Assembly (NCBI GenBank): GCA_024642485.1
Contig: JAHEAY010000023.1
Location: forward strand, 1 to 32,761
DNA from: Cytophagaceae bacterium
GTDB taxonomy: Bacteria > Bacteroidota > Bacteroidia > Cytophagales > Spirosomataceae
Direction: 5' to 3'
DNA: 32,761 bases
The notes beneath the pieces were generated by a model. The model was not told the origin of the DNA, did not search any database, and saw only the letters and a program-made list of their open reading frames with translations. Positions 28,035 through 32,761 of this stretch are shown here, one piece after another. Both the position numbers and the translations under genes were made by a program. Positions within the stretch are counted from its first letter, which is position 1. Each line of letters opens with the position of its first letter.

Positions 28035-29540
28035 ATGTCATCATCAGTTCGCGTTCGTTTTGCCCCAAGTCCTACGGGTCCCTTACACATCGGTGGGGTT
28101 AGAACCGCGTTATATAATTATCTCTTCGCGCGTAAAATGGGCGGAACATTCATTCTTCGGATTGAAGATACCGACCAAACGCGTTTCGTTCCCGGAGCGG
28201 AGCAATACATTTTAGATAGCTTAGCTTGGTTGGGCATTAGCCCCGACGAAGGTGTGGGTGCTGCTGGGCCGCATGCACCTTACCGACAAAGCGAGCGGAA
28301 AGAACTTTACAAAGCCTATGCGGATCAATTGATTCGCGAGGAAAAAGCCTATTATGCTTTTGATACATCCGAGGAATTGGATGCGATGCGGACGATGTTT
28401 GAAAGTAAAGGTTCTGCATTTCAATACAATGCGTTAACACGCGTTAAACTACGTAATTCCTTGGCGTTGCCTGCTGCAGAAGTGCAAGCATTATTGGATG
28501 TAAATACGCCTTATGTGATTCGGTTAAAGGTTCCTGCCAAAGGAGAAATTCGTTTCCAAGATTCTGTTCGTGACTGGGTGCATGTTCATACGTCGAGTAT
28601 CGATGATAAGGTTTTGATGAAATCAGACGGCATGCCTACTTACCATTTGGCGAATGTGGTAGATGATCACATCATGGAAATTACGCATGTGATTCGTGGA
28701 GAAGAATGGTTGCCATCGGCTCCTTTACATATTCTTTTGTACCAAGCATTCGGTTGGACCGCGCCACAATTCGCACACCTACCACTTTTATTAAAGCCAG
28801 AAGGAAATGGTAAATTGTCCAAACGCGATGCGGATTTAGGCGGTTTCCCCGTATTCCCAATGGAATGGACGGATCCACTAACGGGTGCCGTTTCCAAAGG
28901 ATTTAAGCAAGAAGGTTATTTGCCTGAAGCGACCTTGAATTTCTTAGCCTTTTTAGGTTGGAATCCAGGTACGGAGCAAGAATTATTTAACTTGACGGAA
29001 TTAGTTGATGCCTTTTCATTGGAACGTATCAACAAAGCTGGAGCCAAATTTGATGTAAATAAAGCCAAATGGTTTAATGAGCAATATTTGAAACAACAAG
29101 CTCCTGAATTATTAGCGAAAGAATATTTGGGACATTTACCTTCCGAACAAGGTTTGGCATTTGTTTCTCTGTTTTTAGACCGAATTACTTTTCCTCAGGA
29201 ATTGTCAACATTGGTGGCTGCATTTATCGAAAGTCCTTCGACTTATGATGAGGCTGTTATTCAAAATAAATGGAATGCGGAAGCTGAGAAAGGTTTGCGC
29301 TTGCTTGCAGATGCGTTGCCTAAGGTTGGCGTTTGGCAAGCCGACGAGATAAAACATGCGATTCACGAATGTTTAGAAGCGGCAGGAATCAAAATGGGGA
29401 AGGTCATGCAAATTTTACGTGTTGCCCTTAGTGGCAATGGTGCAGGGCCAGATTTGATGATATCCATGCAATTATGGGGAAAGGATCAAGTGGTAGAACG
29501 ATTATCAGCTGCATTACAAGCATTTCCACAAAATAGCTAA
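28035..29540 (+). CDS. gltX: Glutamate-tRNA ligase
   Basis: RFAPSPTGPLHIGGVRTALYNYLFAR, KLSKRDAD (KMSKS-like). Confidence 0.96.
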   Translation: MSSSVRVRFAPSPTGPLHIGGVRTALYNYLFARKMGGTFILRIEDTDQTRFVPGAEQYILDSLAWLGISPDEGVGAAGPHAPYRQSERKELYKAYADQLIREEKAYYAFDTSEELDAMRTMFESKGSAFQYNALTRVKLRNSLALPAAEVQALLDVNTPYVIRLKVPAKGEIRFQDSVRDWVHVHTSSIDDKVLMKSDGMPTYHLANVVDDHIMEITHVIRGEEWLPSAPLHILLYQAFGWTAPQFAHLPLLLKPEGNGKLSKRDADLGGFPVFPMEWTDPLTGAVSKGFKQEGYLPEATLNFLAFLGWNPGTEQELFNLTELVDAFSLERINKAGAKFDVNKAKWFNEQYLKQQAPELLAKEYLGHLPSEQGLAFVSLFLDRITFPQELSTLVAAFIESPSTYDEAVIQNKWNAEAEKGLRLLADALPKVGVWQADEIKHAIHECLEAAGIKMGKVMQILRVALSGNGAGPDLMISMQLWGKDQVVERLSAALQAFPQNS

Positions 29541-29722
29541 TGAAAGCAAAACCAAAACCAAAGGCGCCCAAAGTTCATCCGGATTTAGCCGGATTTGAAA
29601 TGAATATAGATTCATTGGGCCAAATCACGACAAATTTGGATCGTGATGCCTTGAACGCATTTTTGGATAAAGAAATGCCGGAGGATAAAAAATTAAGATC
29701 AAAGAAAGATGAAGGTAAGTAA
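29540..29722 (+). CDS. Small hypothetical protein between gltX and gatC
   Basis: 60 aa; start overlaps the gltX stop (TAATG), end overlaps gatC by 14 nt. Confidence 0.65.
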   Translation: MKAKPKPKAPKVHPDLAGFEMNIDSLGQITTNLDRDALNAFLDKEMPEDKKLRSKKDEGK

Positions 29723-29996
29723 GGAGGATGTTGTTAAGATCGCGCATTTAGCACGTTTGGATTTGAAAGAATCGAAGGTGGCAGAAATGCAAGATTCCAT
29801 CAACAAGGTTTTGGATTGGATGGAAGCTTTGAATGTGGTGGATACGCAGCATGTTGCCCCTTTGGCACACATGACTTCGGCTTTAAATCACTTCCGAGAA
29901 GATAAGGCGATTTCGAATTTAGCGCGTGAAAAAGCACTCGCATTAGGGCCGGATACCAACGAGCAATATTTTAAAGTTCCACAAGTAATCGAGTAA
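29709..29996 (+). CDS. gatC: Asp-tRNA(Asn)/Glu-tRNA(Gln) amidotransferase subunit C
   Basis: VSKEDVVKIAHLARLDLKESK...VLDWMEALNVVDTQHVAPLAHMT. Confidence 0.92.
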   Translation: MKVSKEDVVKIAHLARLDLKESKVAEMQDSINKVLDWMEALNVVDTQHVAPLAHMTSALNHFREDKAISNLAREKALALGPDTNEQYFKVPQVIE

Positions 29997-31025
29997 TTAT
30001 CCGATGTAATATTCCAAGGCTTTCTTCATCTCCGCCTTGGTCACAGGAATATCATAACCACAATCTCCAATCCCTGTAAGTAGCGAGAATCGAATTTCGG
30101 ATCCTTTGTTTTTCTTGTCCTGGGATGTTAATTGTATAATTGCTGGGATTTCATTTGCTTTTATTTGAACACGGCCGTAGGTAGCAAATAACATAGCTTC
30201 GATGGCCTCTAATTCTTCAGCCTCCAATAAGTTGCGTTCAAATGCCAAATAGGCCTCTGTAATCATACCCACAGCAATAGCTTCTCCATGCAAAACGGCA
30301 CGTTTGCCTAATCCCAACAGGTAGGTTTCAACCGCATGACCTAATGTGTGTCCAAAATTTAAAATTTTTCGCAAGCCTTTTTCTTTCGGATCTTCTTCTA
30401 CAACTGCTTTTTTGATTTCGACAGAATGGGCGATTAAATCAGCTAGGTCAACTTGGTCAAAATCCAAAGCTGCGATTGTTTCCCATTTTGCAGAATCTCG
30501 GATTAAACAATGTTTAATGATTTCCGCAAAGCCTGACAATTTTTGACGATGTGGAAGTGTCTGAATGAAAAATGGGTCTATCAAAACAGTTTTAGGCAAT
30601 TGGAATACCCCAATGTGATTTTTTAAGCCATGAAAATCGATTCCCAATTTCCCTCCTACGCTTGCATCCACTTGTGCTAATAAGGTAGTTGGTATTTGAA
30701 TAAAATCAATGCCTCTTTTATATGTAGATGCGCAAAAGCCGCCCATATCTCCAATCACCCCACCACCAAGGTTTATGACTAATCCATGACGATCCATGTT
30801 GGCACGTGTCATCGCCTGCCAAATTTTCTCACAAGTTGCGAGTGTTTTGTTCTCTTCTCCAGATTTGATAACGATTTTCGTATGATTTTTCGGGAGCAAG
30901 GATTGAATAAGAGGTAAACAATGTTTTTGTGTCTTTTCGTCCACAATAACTGCGATATGTGAATAATCGTGTTGGCTTAAAAAGCTCGATAAAGTTGCAG
31001 AAATTGCGCCGATTTGAACTGACAT
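29997..31025 (-). CDS. aroB: 3-dehydroquinate synthase
   Basis: NLGGGVIGDMGGFCASTYKRGIDFIQIPTTLLAQVDASVGGKLGID, LNFGHTLGHAVE; start MSVQIGAI at 31025. Confidence 0.95.
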   Translation of the reverse strand: MSVQIGAISATLSSFLSQHDYSHIAVIVDEKTQKHCLPLIQSLLPKNHTKIVIKSGEENKTLATCEKIWQAMTRANMDRHGLVINLGGGVIGDMGGFCASTYKRGIDFIQIPTTLLAQVDASVGGKLGIDFHGLKNHIGVFQLPKTVLIDPFFIQTLPHRQKLSGFAEIIKHCLIRDSAKWETIAALDFDQVDLADLIAHSVEIKKAVVEEDPKEKGLRKILNFGHTLGHAVETYLLGLGKRAVLHGEAIAVGMITEAYLAFERNLLEAEELEAIEAMLFATYGRVQIKANEIPAIIQLTSQDKKNKGSEIRFSLLTGIGDCGYDIPVTKAEMKKALEYYIG

Positions 31026-31100
31026 GGTTGATTTTATTCGATGGAAATTCAAAAATACGACGATTTTACTAAAATAGACGGATTGTAACCTGAATTTTGG

Positions 31101-31132
31101 TTTTGCGGTGTGCTTTTTCTTGCCTAATTTTG
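31101..31132 (+). promoter_or_regulatory. Promoter: TTTTG-N19-TAATTTTG
   Basis: 31101-31105 and 31125-31132; exact match to TAnnTTTG. Confidence 0.75.
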
Positions 31133-31167
31133 TCGCTGCTTGGGAATGCCCAAAACAAAGATATCAT

Positions 31168-32151
31168 ATGAGAGAAATTCAATTTAGAGAAGCCTTACGT
31201 GAGGCTATGCAAGAGGAAATGCGTCGCGACGATACTGTCTTCTTAATGGGAGAAGAAGTTGCGGAATACAATGGTGCTTACAAAGTGTCACAAGGTATGT
31301 TGGACGAATTTGGTCCAGAGCGCGTGATTGATACCCCAATCGCTGAATTAGGTTTCGGTGGTATTGGTGTCGGTGCTGCTGCGAATGGTTTACGTCCGAT
31401 TATTGAGTTCATGACTTTTAACTTCTCTTTGGTGGCTATTGACCAAATCATCAACTCAGCATCTAAGTTGATGTCGATGTCGGGAGGTCAGTATTCTTGT
31501 CCTATTGTTTTCCGTGGACCTACCGGAAATGCTGGGCAATTATCCTCACAACACTCATCCAATTTTGAAAATTGGTTTGCTAATACTCCTGGACTTAAAG
31601 TGGTTGTTCCTGCAACGCCAGCGGATGCGAAAGGCTTAATGAAGGCTTCTATTCGTGATAATGACCCTGTTATTTTCATGGAATCGGAATTGATGTATGG
31701 AGATAAGGGTTTAGTGCCAGACGGTGAATATTTGATTCCGATTGGTAAAGCAAATGTTGTGAAAGCGGGTACGGATGTGACAATTGTTACTTTTGGTAAA
31801 ATGTTGTCTCGTGTGGTTTTGCCAGCGGTAGAAGAATTAGCAAAACAAGGAATCAATGCTGAAGTAATCGATTTGCGTACTGTTCGTCCAATCGATTATT
31901 TGACTGTTGTTGAGTCAGTTAAGAAAACAAACCGTTGTGTCGTTGTTGAGGAAGCTAATCCATTATCTGCTATCTCATCTGAAATTGCATACCACTTACA
32001 ACGTTGGGCTTTTGATTATTTAGATGCACCAGTAGTTCGTGTGAATTCACGTGACTTACCTTTGCCATATGCTCCAACATTAATCGAAGAGATTTTGCCA
32101 AACGTAGCTCGTACAATCGATGCGGTGAAGACGGTGATGTATCGTAAATAG
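31168..32151 (+). CDS. pdhB: Pyruvate (2-oxoacid) dehydrogenase E1 component beta subunit
   Basis: MREIQFREALREAMQEEMRRDDTVFLMGEEVAEYNGAYKVSQGML...; start set downstream of the promoter. Confidence 0.93.
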   Translation: MREIQFREALREAMQEEMRRDDTVFLMGEEVAEYNGAYKVSQGMLDEFGPERVIDTPIAELGFGGIGVGAAANGLRPIIEFMTFNFSLVAIDQIINSASKLMSMSGGQYSCPIVFRGPTGNAGQLSSQHSSNFENWFANTPGLKVVVPATPADAKGLMKASIRDNDPVIFMESELMYGDKGLVPDGEYLIPIGKANVVKAGTDVTIVTFGKMLSRVVLPAVEELAKQGINAEVIDLRTVRPIDYLTVVESVKKTNRCVVVEEANPLSAISSEIAYHLQRWAFDYLDAPVVRVNSRDLPLPYAPTLIEEILPNVARTIDAVKTVMYRK

Positions 32152-32420
32152 TCGCTAGTCATCAGTCACTAGTCGCTAGACTGATAAATTAGCTAAAATA
32201 TATAAGCCCTGCTTGGTATTCCAGACGGGGCTTTTTTATTCAGTCGATAGTCACTAGTCATCAGTCACTAGTCGGATAAATTATCCAACATATTAATCCC
32301 CACTAGGGTTTCTCAATGAGGCTTTTTTTTAATAGTTGTCAGTCACTTGTCGCTAGTCAGATAAATTACCTTTAAAATAATTTCATTGCTGGGCTTTGAG
32401 TTTTCAATAGGTCTCAAAAA
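32149..32420 (+). repeat. Tandem composite units: family 1 heptamers + GATAAATTA + terminator-like segment (about 3 copies)
   Basis: GATAAATTA at 32183, 32275 and 32360 (spacings 92 and 85); each preceded by 5, 5 and 4 heptamers. Confidence 0.9.
32204..32237 (+). terminator. pdhB terminator
   Basis: AAGCCC-TGCT-TGG-TATT-CCA-GACG-GGGCTT followed by T-run. Confidence 0.85.
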
Positions 32421-32429
32421 ATCAATGCT

Positions 32430-32463
32430 TGACTAGTGACTAGCGACTGTTGACTAGCGACTT
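32430..32463 (-). repeat. Family 1 heptamers, inverted orientation
   Basis: TTGACTAGTGACTAGCGACTGTTGACTAGCGACT. Confidence 0.85.
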
Positions 32464-32471
32464 ACCTCCCC

Positions 32472-32510
32472 AAAAAAGCCCCACCTGGAATACCAAGCGA
32501 GGCTTTTTTT
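32472..32510 (-). terminator. Bidirectional terminator, near reverse complement of the 32204-32237 hairpin
   Basis: AAAAAAGCC-CCACC-TGG-AATA-CCA-AGCGA-GGCTTTTTTT. Confidence 0.8.
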
Positions 32511-32536
32511 CTTTCGTGTTATAGATGTCAGCTAAT

Positions 32537-32634
32537 GACTAGCGACTGACAACTAGTGACTAGCGACTGATGACTAGCAACTAGTGACTAGCGACTGACA
32601 ACTAGTGACTAGCGACTGATGACTAGTGACTATT
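32537..32634 (-). repeat. Fourteen consecutive family 1 heptamers with 49-bp higher-order period
   Basis: GACTAGC GACTGAC AACTAGT GACTAGC GACTGAT GACTAGC AACTAGT | GACTAGC GACTGAC AACTAGT GACTAGC GACTGAT GACTAGT GACTATT. Confidence 0.95.
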
Positions 32635-32761
32635 TACAACACATAAATAAACCTTGACCCATCCACATCAATACCCTCTAGCTTCGTGCGGCCTTTGCGT
32701 GCTTCAAGTAATTCAGCAGCTTCTTTCGGGTTATTTACTGCTTTGTCATTAATCTTTGTGA
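32634..32761 (-). CDS. C-terminal fragment of an unidentified protein (runs off the window edge)
   Basis: Reverse-strand translation ...TKINDKAVNNPKEAAELLEARKGRTKLEGIDVDGSRFIYVL-stop; open at the edge so absent from the ORF track. Confidence 0.65.
   Translation of the reverse strand, partial: TKINDKAVNNPKEAAELLEARKGRTKLEGIDVDGSRFIYVL

Noticed and set aside
24465-32000. Many ORFs of 60-120 aa antisense to or out of frame with clear genes (e.g. 25514-25774, 25546-25890, 28221-28440, 31488-31856)
   Set aside because: They lie inside well-supported CDSs, look low-complexity or Cys/Ser-rich as expected from shadow translation, and have no recognisable domain.
32537-32634. CRISPR array
   Set aside because: Regular 7-bp tandem units with no unique spacers and no cas genes in the window.
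1-32761. Defence, phage or secondary-metabolite system
   Set aside because: All confident CDSs map to housekeeping or common families; no nuclease, helicase, toxin-antitoxin or synthase signature was seen.

Overview
Bacteroidota-like chromosomal window (probably Cytophagales; this is inferred from gene content and promoter style, not tested). It is mostly housekeeping: gldG 5' end, a PpiD/SurA-type foldase, an arginine operon (GNAT-argG-argC-argD), aat, proB, an orphan 23S-IVS-type four-helix-bundle gene, secA, a DUF1800/DUF1501 pair, two PorG-like beta-barrels, uppS-bamA-ompH-ompH, PRODH-lspA-TauE/SafE, a DAHP synthase/chorismate mutase fusion, an EamA transporter, ridA-gltX-orf-gatC, aroB, and a pyruvate/2-oxoacid dehydrogenase E1-beta gene. 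I see no rRNA, tRNA, CRISPR array, transposase or defence system. The most unusual signal is non-coding. At least seven gene ends carry degenerate repeats with a strict 7-nt period, built from at least three sequence-distinct families: TAGTCRC, TTRGACG and GAGKTAA. The arrays usually start at or overlap the stop codon, read in the sense direction of the preceding gene, and are arranged head-to-head in convergent junctions. Most units carry a stop trinucleotide, so successive units place stops in successive reading frames. The region from 32149 to 32634 and the argC-argD spacer are the most elaborate examples.
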